NCBI GenBank assembly: GCA_947165295.1 | Contig: CAMUZU010000013.1 | Location: 1-56,886, forward strand | Direction: 5' to 3' | Length of the DNA: 56,886 nt | DNA from: an uncultured Selenomonadales bacterium | GTDB taxonomy: Bacteria > Bacillota > Negativicutes > Selenomonadales > Selenomonadaceae | In this document: piece after piece, positions 27,539 to 35,536 of the stretch | How the letters are laid out: each line of letters opens with the position of its first letter | Numbering within the stretch: the stretch's first letter is position 1 | Made by a program: the position numbers and the translations under genes | Notes under the pieces: generated by a model | The model's database searches: none | What the model was told of the DNA's origin: nothing | What the model saw: the letters and a program-made list of their open reading frames with translations, nothing else

Positions 27539-28222
27539 ATGGCGACATCTGCCGACGATTTCGATTGCGGCGTCGTGATTCGGCATTACGGCGGCCGTGA
27601 AAGCGTCGTTGAAATTCCTGCGGAAATTAACGGTCTGCCCGTCGTCGAAATTGGCGAAGAGGCATTCAAAGGCTGCGGGACGTTGACGGAAGTTCACGTG
27701 CCCGACGGCGTGACGCGAATCAATTACGCGGCCTTCAGCATGTGCACGAACCTGAAAAAAGTTTTCCTGCCCGATACCGTGACGAAAATTTGTGCCCGCG
27801 CTTTCATGTGTTGCCGCAACCTGCGCGAAATTAATTTCCCTGCCGCGTTGAAGAAAATTTCTCTGTCCGCGTTCGTTGACTGTTTTTCTTTGCGAACCGT
27901 TCAACTGCCCGAATCGCTCGTTGAGATTGACGATTACGGTTTCGCCGGTTGCAAAAATCTGCGCGAAGTTTTTATCCCCGACGGCGTGGAAAAGCTCGGC
28001 ACGTGGGCGTTCGCGGAGTGCGAAAACTTACATGGGATGAATTTGCCCGCGTCGCTTCTTGTGCTCGGTGACGAAATTTTTTTCGACACGCACAAGGTCA
28101 AAAATCTTTACGTGCCCGAACACCTGCTCGAATACGAAAACGATTTTGAGTACGATCTTGCCTGCGACATCGAAAGACTTATCGCCGACCTGCCCGAAGG
28201 TTGCAAAGTTCATTACACGTGA
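27539..28222 (+). CDS. BspA-type leucine-rich repeat protein
   Basis: The 227-residue protein is made almost wholly of LRR_5-type repeats of about 23 residues, for example VVEIGEEAFKGCGTLTEVHV, RINYAAFSMCTNLKKVFL, KICARAFMCCRNLREINF and EIDDYGFAGCKNLREVFI. Such domains mediate protein binding. There is no signal peptide, so unlike many BspA proteins it may stay in the cytoplasm. The ATG at 27539 is used since GGAGG lies nine bases upstream. A terminator follows. Confidence 0.88.
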   Translation: MATSADDFDCGVVIRHYGGRESVVEIPAEINGLPVVEIGEEAFKGCGTLTEVHVPDGVTRINYAAFSMCTNLKKVFLPDTVTKICARAFMCCRNLREINFPAALKKISLSAFVDCFSLRTVQLPESLVEIDDYGFAGCKNLREVFIPDGVEKLGTWAFAECENLHGMNLPASLLVLGDEIFFDTHKVKNLYVPEHLLEYENDFEYDLACDIERLIADLPEGCKVHYT

Positions 28223-28233
28223 ATTATCACCGT

Positions 28234-28267
28234 AAAAAAAATCCCGCCGATTGTCGACGGGGTTTTT
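28234..28267. terminator. bidirectional terminator between converging genes
   Basis: CCCGCCGA pairs with TCGACGGG (one mismatch) between an A8 run and a T6 run, serving the LRR gene and the converging DUF1537 gene. Confidence 0.8.
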
Positions 28268-29656
28268 TCAGTTGAGCAACTCGACGATTTTTCGGAGCGT
28301 GTCGACCGCGCCGACGTTGCCGGGAAAAATTACGTAACTCATGCCGGGGAACTTGCTTTCGTCGCCGATTTTCCACACGGGAACGCCGGGCGCGACTTGT
28401 CCCGCGACGACAGCTTTCTTGACGGCGAGACCTTTGGTGCCCGTGTCGGCCGACGTGATTCCGCCTTTCGCGATTAAAAACTTCGGGCGCACGTTCAGCT
28501 TGCGGACAATGCTCGTGAGCGCGTCGGAAATATTCACGGACAGCCGAAGATTTTTTTCAGCGTCGCCGACGTCCAAAACTTTTCGGCTGGTGTAAATCGT
28601 CGTCGTTACACCGCGTGAAATGTTTTCTTCGGCGCGACGGACAATTTTTTCGACGGCGTTCAAGTTCGTAACGTCAAACTCGACGAAGGCGACCGACGGA
28701 ATTTTTTTCAGCTCGGCAAGTTGCGCGGTAGTTTTGGCGACGTGCGACCCGACGACAATCAATCCGCCGTTGTGATTCGTTTTGTCGACAAGTTCGGCAC
28801 GCGTCAAAAAATTTTTGTCCGCCACGGAGCCGATAATTTTCGGGAACGCCGCCGCCGTCCTGAACAGAAAATTTTTCCCCGCCGCGAAACTTTTCAGCAG
28901 AGCAAGCGTGAAGACTTCCACGTCGCAATAATCTGCCGCGTTGACAATGACTTTGCCGAAGTTGCGAACGTCATTGAGCCGCGAAGAAATCTCGTCGATA
29001 TGTCCGCCGCGAAGTTCGTCAAGTTCAATGCACGTGACGGATTCTTTCGCGAACGCGCCGCAAGTTTTCTCCGCGACGTAAGCCGCAAGATTCGAGTTCG
29101 TGTAACCGAAAGTTTTATCGCGTGCAAATTCGGTTTCGCCCGCAGGCACGAGAAAATTTTCTTCGCGAACATAATGCACGTCGCCGACGGTGAAGCGGCC
29201 GCCCTCCTTGAAGAACGGAATCAGAATTTCGCCGTCGACCGCGTGTCCGTGAGCCTCCAAAACTTCGCGCAACGTTTGAGTTTCGAGCGGGTAATGTCCG
29301 CGCAACGTCGAATCACTGCGACTGATAATGATGAAGTCCTTGCCGAAAGTTTTTGCCGCCGCGTAAATTCGTTCGGCGATTTTTTTGTGTTCGTCGCGAG
29401 TTTGTTGAGCGGAAAACGCCCGCGAATTCGTCAGCACGAAGAACATCGGATTTTCTTCGGCGAAACCTTCGGCGAGACTTTCGACGCTCCAGTCCGTGAA
29501 AACCGAAATGCCGTTGACTGTCTGAACGCCGGTCGGGTCGTCATCGAGCACGACAATCTTTCGACGGAAATTTTTCAGAGCCGCCGCAAGTTCGTCGCGC
29601 ATGTCGACGGCGGGCGGAATTTTGTCGAACAGCTCCGACATCAAAACTTTTGACAT
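28268..29656 (-). CDS. four-carbon acid sugar kinase family protein (DUF1537)
   Basis: The 462-residue OtnK/DtnK-type kinase has N-terminal substrate domain motifs VVLDDDPTGVQTV and SRSDSTLRGHYPLE, and a C-terminal nucleotide domain with VVGSHVAKTTAQL and LIAKGGITSADT. Known members phosphorylate 3-oxo or four-carbon sugar acids (threonate, erythronate) as part of catabolic operons. Here no dehydrogenase or aldolase partner is adjacent, so the substrate is open. It is preceded by a three-hairpin element and a GGAGG site. Confidence 0.9.
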   Translation of the reverse strand: MSKVLMSELFDKIPPAVDMRDELAAALKNFRRKIVVLDDDPTGVQTVNGISVFTDWSVESLAEGFAEENPMFFVLTNSRAFSAQQTRDEHKKIAERIYAAAKTFGKDFIIISRSDSTLRGHYPLETQTLREVLEAHGHAVDGEILIPFFKEGGRFTVGDVHYVREENFLVPAGETEFARDKTFGYTNSNLAAYVAEKTCGAFAKESVTCIELDELRGGHIDEISSRLNDVRNFGKVIVNAADYCDVEVFTLALLKSFAAGKNFLFRTAAAFPKIIGSVADKNFLTRAELVDKTNHNGGLIVVGSHVAKTTAQLAELKKIPSVAFVEFDVTNLNAVEKIVRRAEENISRGVTTTIYTSRKVLDVGDAEKNLRLSVNISDALTSIVRKLNVRPKFLIAKGGITSADTGTKGLAVKKAVVAGQVAPGVPVWKIGDESKFPGMSYVIFPGNVGAVDTLRKIVELLN

Positions 29657-29704
29657 GATTCAAACCTCCGTTACAAAACGTCGGCAACAAACGCGAACGT
29701 CAAT

Positions 29705-29812
29705 CCGGCCGTCATGGATGACGGCCGCAATCGCCTGTCGCATGACGCAGGATGCGTCATAGCAGGCGCGGCTTTCTTTGGTTACTTTCTTTCCACGCGG
29801 AAAGAAAGTAAC
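29705..29812 (-). repeat. three-hairpin intergenic element, copy A
   Basis: In the direction of the downstream DUF1537 gene, three consecutive hairpins occur: 29812-29781 (14-pair stem GTTACTTTCTTTCC/GGAAAGAAAGTAAC), 29768-29732 (outer CGCCTG/CAGGCG, inner ATGACGCA/TGCGTCAT) and 29726-29707 (GGCCGTCAT/ATGACGGCC). The gene start is 50 bases further on. Three related copies lie at 40825, 43906 and 44957. Confidence 0.85.
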
Positions 29813-29819
29813 ACACACG

Positions 29820-30629
29820 TCACAAAACGTCGGCGAAGTGCGGCCGCAACTTTTTGAAACACCACGCGCCGATAAACATCACCGCGCCCGTCAACGCCCA
29901 AAAGTAAATCGTCTGGTACTGGTGTTGCCAAAACCATTCGTTGTAAATGAAACTTTGGCGGTAACCTTCGACCAGATAATACGCGGGATTGAGCTTCAGG
30001 AAAAATTGAAACTGTTCGGGCACCATGTTTAAGTTCCAGAAAATCGGCGTGCCCCAAAAGCCGAACTGCAAAATCATGCCGACGAATTGTCCCACGTCGC
30101 GCAGAAAAACCGTCAGCGAACTTGTCAACCAACTCAAGCCCAGCACGAGGCACATCATCGCGAAGAAGTAATAAATTATCTGCAGGTTGTAAATCGACAC
30201 GCTGTAGCCGTAAATCGCGAACATTGCGAACAGCACGCCGACAAAAAAAATGTGCACGACAAGCGCGGACATGATTTTGACAATCGGCAACAGCTCCACG
30301 CGGAAAACAATTTTCTTGACGAGGAACGCGCTTTCGATAACCGAATTCGTCGAACTTTGGATGCTGTCGCTCAAGAAAAACCACGGGAACATTCCGCACA
30401 CGAGCCACAGAATAAACGGGAAGTCGTTGACAGGCATTGCTTTGAAGCCGACTTGGAAGACGAACCAGAAAATCAGCACGGTGACCGTCGGCTGTATGAA
30501 CGCCCATAAAATGCCCAGGTACGAGCCGAGATAACGCTGTCGGAAGTCGCGCTTGGTCATCTGCCACAAAAGTTTTCGGTTGGCGACGATGTTGCGAATC
30601 AGCCCGAGCAATGCGCGCAATGGTTTCAT
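29820..30629 (-). CDS. ABC-2 type permease for polysaccharide export (TagG/KpsM-like)
   Basis: The 269-residue protein has six predicted membrane helices and begins MKPLRALLGLIRNIVANRKLLWQMTKRDFRQRYLGSYLGILWAFIQPT, split over the typical cytoplasmic amphipathic segment and first helix. Such permeases export lipid-linked glycans with an ATPase of the TagH/KpsT type, but none is encoded beside it; the partner must be elsewhere. The ATG at 30629 is chosen because AAGGAG precedes it and because a promoter covers the longer frame. Confidence 0.88.
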   Translation of the reverse strand: MKPLRALLGLIRNIVANRKLLWQMTKRDFRQRYLGSYLGILWAFIQPTVTVLIFWFVFQVGFKAMPVNDFPFILWLVCGMFPWFFLSDSIQSSTNSVIESAFLVKKIVFRVELLPIVKIMSALVVHIFFVGVLFAMFAIYGYSVSIYNLQIIYYFFAMMCLVLGLSWLTSSLTVFLRDVGQFVGMILQFGFWGTPIFWNLNMVPEQFQFFLKLNPAYYLVEGYRQSFIYNEWFWQHQYQTIYFWALTGAVMFIGAWCFKKLRPHFADVL

Positions 30630-30661
30630 AAACGTTTCTCCTTGCGATTTGTTTTGCGGCA

Positions 30662-30690
30662 ATGATATAAAATCGTCGCGGCAATGTAAA
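30662..30690 (-). promoter_or_regulatory. sigma70-type promoter for the ABC-2 permease
   Basis: The minus strand reads TTTACA, a 17-base spacer and TATCAT, ending 33 bases before the chosen ATG. Confidence 0.7.
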
Positions 30691-30728
30691 CGAAAATTTT
30701 TCAAGCCGCGTCGTCGTGCCGAATTGTT

Positions 30729-30757
30729 TTGCCAACGCACGCGACAGTTGCTATAAT
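30729..30757 (+). promoter_or_regulatory. sigma70-type promoter for proS
   Basis: TTGCCA, a 17-base spacer and TATAAT, 31 bases before the proS ATG. The leader is too short for a T-box riboswitch. Confidence 0.75.
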
Positions 30758-30788
30758 GGCGGAAATTTTTTTCGAGGTGAACTTGTTA

Positions 30789-32504
30789 ATGAGAGCAACT
30801 CAACTTTACATGCCGACACTGCGCGAGTCGCCCGCAGAAGCCGAACTTGTCAGTCACAAGCTGATGTATCGCGCAGGTTTGATTCGCAAGGCTGCCGGCG
30901 GATTGTATTCGTACCTGCCGCTGGGTTGGCGCACGATGAAAAAAATCATGCAAATCATTCGCGAAGAGATGGACGCCAAGGGCGGTCAAGAACTCATGAT
31001 GCCAATCGTTCAGCCCGCCGAAATGTGGAAAGAGTCCGGACGTTGGGCGGTTTACGGCGATGAAATGATGCGCCTGAAAGACCGCCACGGACGCGAATTC
31101 GCACTCGGTCCCACGCATGAAGAGATGATAACCACGCTGATTCGCGACGAAGTCCGCTCGTATAAGCAACTGCCGTTCATGCCGTACCAAATTCAAAACA
31201 AGTACCGCGACGAAATTCGCCCGCGTTTCGGCTTGATGAGAAGTCGCGAATTCGTCATGAAAGACTTGTATTCGTTCGACCGCGACGTTGCCGGCATGAA
31301 CGTTTCTTACGACAAGATGTACGACGCTTACAGCCGAATCTTCACGCGTTGCGGCTTGAAGTTCCGCGCCGTCGAGGCGGACAACGGTGCAATCGGCGGC
31401 GGACATTCGCACGAATTCACCGTGCTTGCTCCCAGCGGCGAATCGTCAATTGCTTACTGCGAAGCCTGCAACTTTGCCGCAAGCGACGAGAAGGCCGAAC
31501 TCAAATTGATTCACACGGAAGCCGAAGAACTTCGCCCGCTTGAAAAAGTTTCCACGCCCGATTGTCACACGATTGAAGCCGTCAAAAACTTCCTCAACGT
31601 GCCGATTGAAAAGACGATTAAGGCCGTTGCCTTCATGGACGACGACGAACGCTTGATTGTCGCCTTCGTGCGCGGCGACCACGACGTCAACGAAATTAAA
31701 GTGCTCAACGCGGTTGACGGCGCGAATCATCTTTACATGGCGAGCGAACAGTTAATCGAAGCGGCGAATTCACACGCGGGTTTCATGAGCCCGATCGGTT
31801 TGAAGGACACGGCGATTGTTGTCGTCGACCAAAGTGTTATGCAGATGTCAAACGCCGTCGCCGGTGCCAACGAAGTTGACGCGCATTTTATCAACGTCAC
31901 GCCGCGCAGAGACTTTGACGCACGGAAAATTGTCGTCGCCGATATCCGCATGGTTCGCGAAGGTGACCCGTGTCCTCACTGCGGCAAACCTCTCAAGATG
32001 ACTCGCGGTATTGAAGTCGGGCAAGTCTTCACGCTCGGCAAAAAATATTCCGAAGCCTTGCACGCGACTTTCCTTGACGAAGACGGCAAAGAAAAATTCT
32101 TCGAGATGGGCTGCTACGGTATCGGCGTCGGGCGCACGATGGCGGCGGCGATTGAACAGTTCAACGACGCGGACGGCATCATCTGGCCGCGTGCGATTGC
32201 CCCGTTTGAAGTTGTCGTCGTGCCCGTCAACGCAAAGGACGACGCTCAACTTGCCTGCGCGGAAAAAATTTACGACGAACTCAAAGCGGCGGGCGTCGAC
32301 GTTTTGCTTGACGACAGGCGCGAACGTGCGGGCGTCAAGTTCAAAGACTGCGACTTGATTGGTTATCCGTTGCGCGTGACTGTCAGCCCGAAAACTTTGG
32401 CGGGTGAGCCTGTCGAAGTCAAAGTTCGTCGCAGCGGCGAATTCGTGCACTTCGACCGCAGTGAACTCGTCACGAAAATTTCTGCGCTGTTGAAAACACT
32501 GTAA
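30789..32504 (+). CDS. proS: prolyl-tRNA synthetase, bacterial type
   Basis: The 571-residue class II synthetase attaches proline to tRNA-Pro using ATP. The catalytic core has RAAGLIRKAAGGLYSYLPLG-like motif 1 (AGLIRKAAGGLYSYLPLG), motif 2 FRDEIRPRFGLMRSREF-like residues (YRDEIRPRFGLMRSREFVMKD) and motif 3 GCYGIGVGRTMAA. An editing insertion domain lies between motifs 2 and 3 (about residues 220-400), and an anticodon-binding domain follows. ATG at 30789 follows a GAGGTG site; the 20-residue longer frame overlaps the promoter. Confidence 0.96.
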   Translation: MRATQLYMPTLRESPAEAELVSHKLMYRAGLIRKAAGGLYSYLPLGWRTMKKIMQIIREEMDAKGGQELMMPIVQPAEMWKESGRWAVYGDEMMRLKDRHGREFALGPTHEEMITTLIRDEVRSYKQLPFMPYQIQNKYRDEIRPRFGLMRSREFVMKDLYSFDRDVAGMNVSYDKMYDAYSRIFTRCGLKFRAVEADNGAIGGGHSHEFTVLAPSGESSIAYCEACNFAASDEKAELKLIHTEAEELRPLEKVSTPDCHTIEAVKNFLNVPIEKTIKAVAFMDDDERLIVAFVRGDHDVNEIKVLNAVDGANHLYMASEQLIEAANSHAGFMSPIGLKDTAIVVVDQSVMQMSNAVAGANEVDAHFINVTPRRDFDARKIVVADIRMVREGDPCPHCGKPLKMTRGIEVGQVFTLGKKYSEALHATFLDEDGKEKFFEMGCYGIGVGRTMAAAIEQFNDADGIIWPRAIAPFEVVVVPVNAKDDAQLACAEKIYDELKAAGVDVLLDDRRERAGVKFKDCDLIGYPLRVTVSPKTLAGEPVEVKVRRSGEFVHFDRSELVTKISALLKTL

Positions 32505-32531
32505 CCGGTCACACTTAACGCGAAACGAAGA

Positions 32532-33246
32532 ATGTCGCCGTTGGCTTATCAAGCCGCAAAAACCACAAAAATAGTGTACGACTACGCTACTACAGACCAA
32601 GAAAAAGAAGGCCGCGAACTTGGAATAGCGACCGCCGCTAAGGTTTATGCGCCCGTGTTTGACGGTTTGGAGAGCCAACTGAAAAAAATCTCCGCCGAAA
32701 AAAAAAAACGAACAGTCCAACTTTGAAACTCAAGCTAAATTTCTCACGGAACAGTGCGCATATTACGAACGCGAGACCGCCGCTTACAAAAGAAAAATCG
32801 AGACCATTAGACGCGAACACGGCAATGAACAGGGCGTTATAGGCGTTCTTGCCGCTCTTGCTACAATTGGCGGCGCGTCAATCGGGGACGGTGCCATGCT
32901 CGGTGCAAATGCTGCGCGTGCTTTCAGTTCCACTGTTGCCGGTGCGGGTCTTTCTTGGCTTGCTTTGCCCGCCGCAGTCGTCACTTACATTCTTGAAAGT
33001 GAAATGAACGACAAACGCGAACGTTTTTGCAAGGAAGAATTTGAAAAGCAAGCTCTCGTGTGGCTGGAGAAAATTGAAAGTTGCAAAGCAGAGATTTCGG
33101 ATCTGATGAAAAGCTTGAAGTTTCTTAAACACAACAACACCTATAAAATCAAAGAACTCAAAGCTGAGGTTGACGACGCGCTTCAAGAATATTGCGGAGC
33201 CATGTCGGATTACAAAATGCTGAATTTAGTGGTGAAGCAACAATGA
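32532..33246 (+). pseudogene. coiled-coil/hydrophobic protein gene split at an A11 tract
   Basis: Frame 1 encodes MSPLAYQAAKTTKIVYDYATT up to SAEKKKRTVQL and stops. The next frame takes over at a run of 11 A (32698-32708) and continues as NEQSNFETQAKFLTEQ to the stop at 33246. With ten A the two parts join into a 237-residue protein with coiled-coil segments around a Gly/Ala-rich hydrophobic region (VIGVLAALATIGGASIG and LALPAAVVTYILES). Transcriptional slippage or phase variation at the tract could restore the product, so it may not be dead. The family is unknown. Its end overlaps the next gene by ATGA. Confidence 0.65.
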
Positions 33247-34343
33247 GCCGGCTTGACAAAATGAACGCGATTATCGCCGAACAGCGGGCAGAGCACGAAG
33301 CTTTCTGCCGCAAAGCGCAAAAAACTTCCGATCGCATTGAACGACTGATAAAATTCGCCGAAGACACGCCCGCTTACCTGCAAGCACTCAACGACGAGTT
33401 CGAGAACAAAACTTCGCTCAACGACACGGAAGTTTCGATAATGTTCTTTACCGTCGGCTTGCAAATTCTGCGTCAACATTACCTGACGAAATTTGTGGAA
33501 CGCGTCGACGACCAAACCGGCGGCAAAAGTGATCCGTTTCACGGCGGCGAATATTCGGGCAGGCAACATCAATATTACAATCCGACTTTGAACGAAATCA
33601 TAAACAATCCCGTGCCATTCGACGCGAACATCGGCGCGAACGGTGCGTTGTCGGGCGGCGGACACATGGGTCACCGCGTGACGGCGATTGGGCATGACCC
33701 GTTGCTCGGCTTGATTTTCGGGACGGCGAACATTGCAACTTCCACGCTCACGACGAAAGATTTTGTTTCCTACCACATAAAATCGGACGGCAAGCGCGAC
33801 GTTTTTGCCGAACGTGCGTCGACAGCTTTGGTCTTGCAGAAAACTGCGGGAAAACTTTTCGACGGCGCGGACGGTTTCAAAAAAGTAGGTGTTTCATTCG
33901 CCAGAGAACTTGCTCACCTTCGCTCGGACGTACACACAAAGAACAGCTTGCCGTTGCCCGTGATAAGCGTCATCGATTCAAAGTTCGCGGCGGAGCTTGC
34001 GTCTTACGGCTTGGACTTCGCCAATGTTTTGACGATCTCAGGTCAAGTTGCAATGGCGCGGCTTATTAACAGTCTCGTCGCAATGTACCACTTCTGCTTT
34101 TACGACGGCAGCATTCCGAAGGATTTGTACGCGGTCAAGACGAAAAAAATCATCTGCTACTCGAACGCAATTGCAAGTGGCGTTAATCTCGCCGAAGTCG
34201 GCTTGACAAGAAATTTCAAGTTGCTTGACATCGGCGGGATTGCGAACACGATTTTTGAAGTGGTGACAAACGTCAAGTTTATAAAGAAAGTCAAACGCGA
34301 TTTCATATTCGGCACTTACGATGCAGCATTGGCGGCTTTATAA
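33243..34343 (+). CDS. hypothetical protein, 366 aa
   Basis: I cannot assign a family. Features are an N-terminal helical, probably coiled-coil region (residues 1-100), then a conserved-looking core GHRVTAIGHDPLLGLIFGTANIATSTLTT, and a C-terminal region with moderately hydrophobic helices (FANVLTISGQVAMARLINSLVAMYHFCFYD). There is no signal peptide. It is coupled by ATGA to the split gene before it, so the two form a unit lying between proS and thiD. An accessory or defence-like role is possible, but nothing in the sequence proves it. Confidence 0.65.
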   Translation: MSRLDKMNAIIAEQRAEHEAFCRKAQKTSDRIERLIKFAEDTPAYLQALNDEFENKTSLNDTEVSIMFFTVGLQILRQHYLTKFVERVDDQTGGKSDPFHGGEYSGRQHQYYNPTLNEIINNPVPFDANIGANGALSGGGHMGHRVTAIGHDPLLGLIFGTANIATSTLTTKDFVSYHIKSDGKRDVFAERASTALVLQKTAGKLFDGADGFKKVGVSFARELAHLRSDVHTKNSLPLPVISVIDSKFAAELASYGLDFANVLTISGQVAMARLINSLVAMYHFCFYDGSIPKDLYAVKTKKIICYSNAIASGVNLAEVGLTRNFKLLDIGGIANTIFEVVTNVKFIKKVKRDFIFGTYDAALAAL

Positions 34344-34370
34344 TTGAACACAGCTTTGACAATCGCCGGA
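34344..34370 (+). repeat. remnant copy of the thiD 5' end
   Basis: Directly after the stop of the unknown gene, TTG AAC ACA GCT TTG ACA ATC... encodes MNTALTIAG, the usual ThiD start, then diverges. The functional thiD repeats TALTIAG 82 bases later in another frame, so the 5' end of thiD is partly duplicated. Confidence 0.6.
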
Positions 34371-34428
34371 CAACGTGACGTTACATCCAATTTGTGCAGG
34401 CGAAAAAATTTCAAAGGAGTGACGCAAA

Positions 34429-35229
34429 ATTTTTACGGCATTGACAATCGCGGGCTCGGACTCGTCGGGCGGCGCAGGCATTCAGGCGGACTTGAAAACT
34501 TTTCTGGCGAACGGCGTTTACGGCATGAGCGCGATAACCGCTTTGACCGCTCAAAACACTTGCGGCGTGCGAAGCGTGCTCAACTCGACGGCAGACTTTT
34601 TGGGCGAACAACTCGACGCGATTTTTGAAGACATCTTCCCCGACGCAGTGAAAATCGGCATGGTTTCTTCCGCGACGCTGATTGAAGTCATTGCCGACAA
34701 ACTCAACCGTCACTGCGCGAAAAACATTGTCGTCGACCCCGTCATGGTTGCCACGTCGGGCGCACGGCTGATTGACGCTGACGCCGTTCAATCGCTCGAA
34801 GAAAGACTTTTCCCTCTGGCGACGATAATCACGCCGAACATCCCCGAACTTGAAGTTATCGCCCGCGAAAAAATTTCGTCGCCGCGTGACATGGAACGTG
34901 CCGCGCAGAAAATTTTCGACCGCTACGGAATTGCGGTGCTTGCCAAGGGCGGTCACGGTCAAAACGACGCAAACGACTTGCTCGTTCATGCCGACGGACA
35001 AATTTGGTTTTACGGCCGACGAATCGACACGACCAACACGCACGGCACGGGTTGCACGCTCAGTTCGGCAATCGCCGCGAATCTTGCCAAGGGACGCGAC
35101 CTGAAAACTTCCGTCGAACGTGCGAAAACTTACTTGACGTGCGCGCTGTCGACGGGCTTGAATCTCGGCAACGGTTCGGGGCCACTCGACCACGGATTTA
35201 ATCTTCGCGGCGTCGACTTCATCGACTGA
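34429..35229 (+). CDS. thiD: hydroxymethylpyrimidine/phosphomethylpyrimidine kinase
   Basis: The 266-residue ribokinase-family enzyme phosphorylates HMP and HMP-phosphate in thiamine synthesis. Motifs are TALTIAGSDSSGGAGIQADL, VVDPVMVATSG, AVLAKGGHG and the anion hole NTHGTGCTLSSA. The best start is a rare ATT at 34429: it is nine bases after AGGAG and gives the normal family N-terminus. The nearest standard start, TTG at 34441, is 21 bases from that site and would trim four residues. Its last 48 codons are duplicated downstream. No other thi gene is in the window. Confidence 0.9.
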   Translation: MFTALTIAGSDSSGGAGIQADLKTFLANGVYGMSAITALTAQNTCGVRSVLNSTADFLGEQLDAIFEDIFPDAVKIGMVSSATLIEVIADKLNRHCAKNIVVDPVMVATSGARLIDADAVQSLEERLFPLATIITPNIPELEVIAREKISSPRDMERAAQKIFDRYGIAVLAKGGHGQNDANDLLVHADGQIWFYGRRIDTTNTHGTGCTLSSAIAANLAKGRDLKTSVERAKTYLTCALSTGLNLGNGSGPLDHGFNLRGVDFID

Positions 35230-35405
35230 AAAATTTTCCTCGACGGTGCGGGCAAATGTCTCGCCAAGGGACGCGACTTGAAATCCGCCGTCGAACGTGC
35301 GAAAACTTACTTGACGTGCGCGCTGTCGACGGGCTTGAATCTCGGCAACGGTTCGGGGCCACTCGACCACGGATTTAATCTTCGCGGCGTCGACTTCATC
35401 GACTG
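35086..35405 (+). repeat. 177-bp duplication of the thiD 3' end
   Basis: The end of thiD from GCCAAGGGACGCGAC (35086) to its stop recurs at 35263-35405 with only a few changes, including the stop codon. The offset of 177 bases is a multiple of three. The terminator follows the second copy only. Confidence 0.9.
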
Positions 35406-35441
35406 AAAAAATTCCTCGACCAAGCGTCGGGGATTTTTTGT
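35405..35441 (+). terminator. terminator after the duplicated thiD end
   Basis: TCCTCGAC pairs with GTCGGGGA around CAAGC, with A6 before and T6 after. Confidence 0.8.
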
Positions 35442-35485
35442 TGAAGGAATTGTTTCGGCGGCGACGAATCAATCCGCACGAACGA

Positions 35486-35514
35486 TTGACGGAAATTTTA
35501 CGTAAGTTTTATTT
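35486..35514 (+). promoter_or_regulatory. probable promoter for the GrpE-like/Hsp70-like operon
   Basis: TTGACG, a 17-base spacer and TTATTT lie about 22 bases before the ATG of the GrpE-like gene; the -10 match is moderate. Confidence 0.5.
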
Positions 35515-35536
35515 TGTTGTCTGTGAGGTGAAGTTC

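Noticed and set aside
29705-29812. Element A as a simple rho-independent terminator of the permease gene
   Set aside because: None of its stems is followed by a T tract, and the same element occurs upstream of genes at three other places.
30630-30788. T-box riboswitch before proS
   Set aside because: The promoter leaves only about 25 leader bases, too short for a T-box, and no specifier loop or antiterminator was seen.
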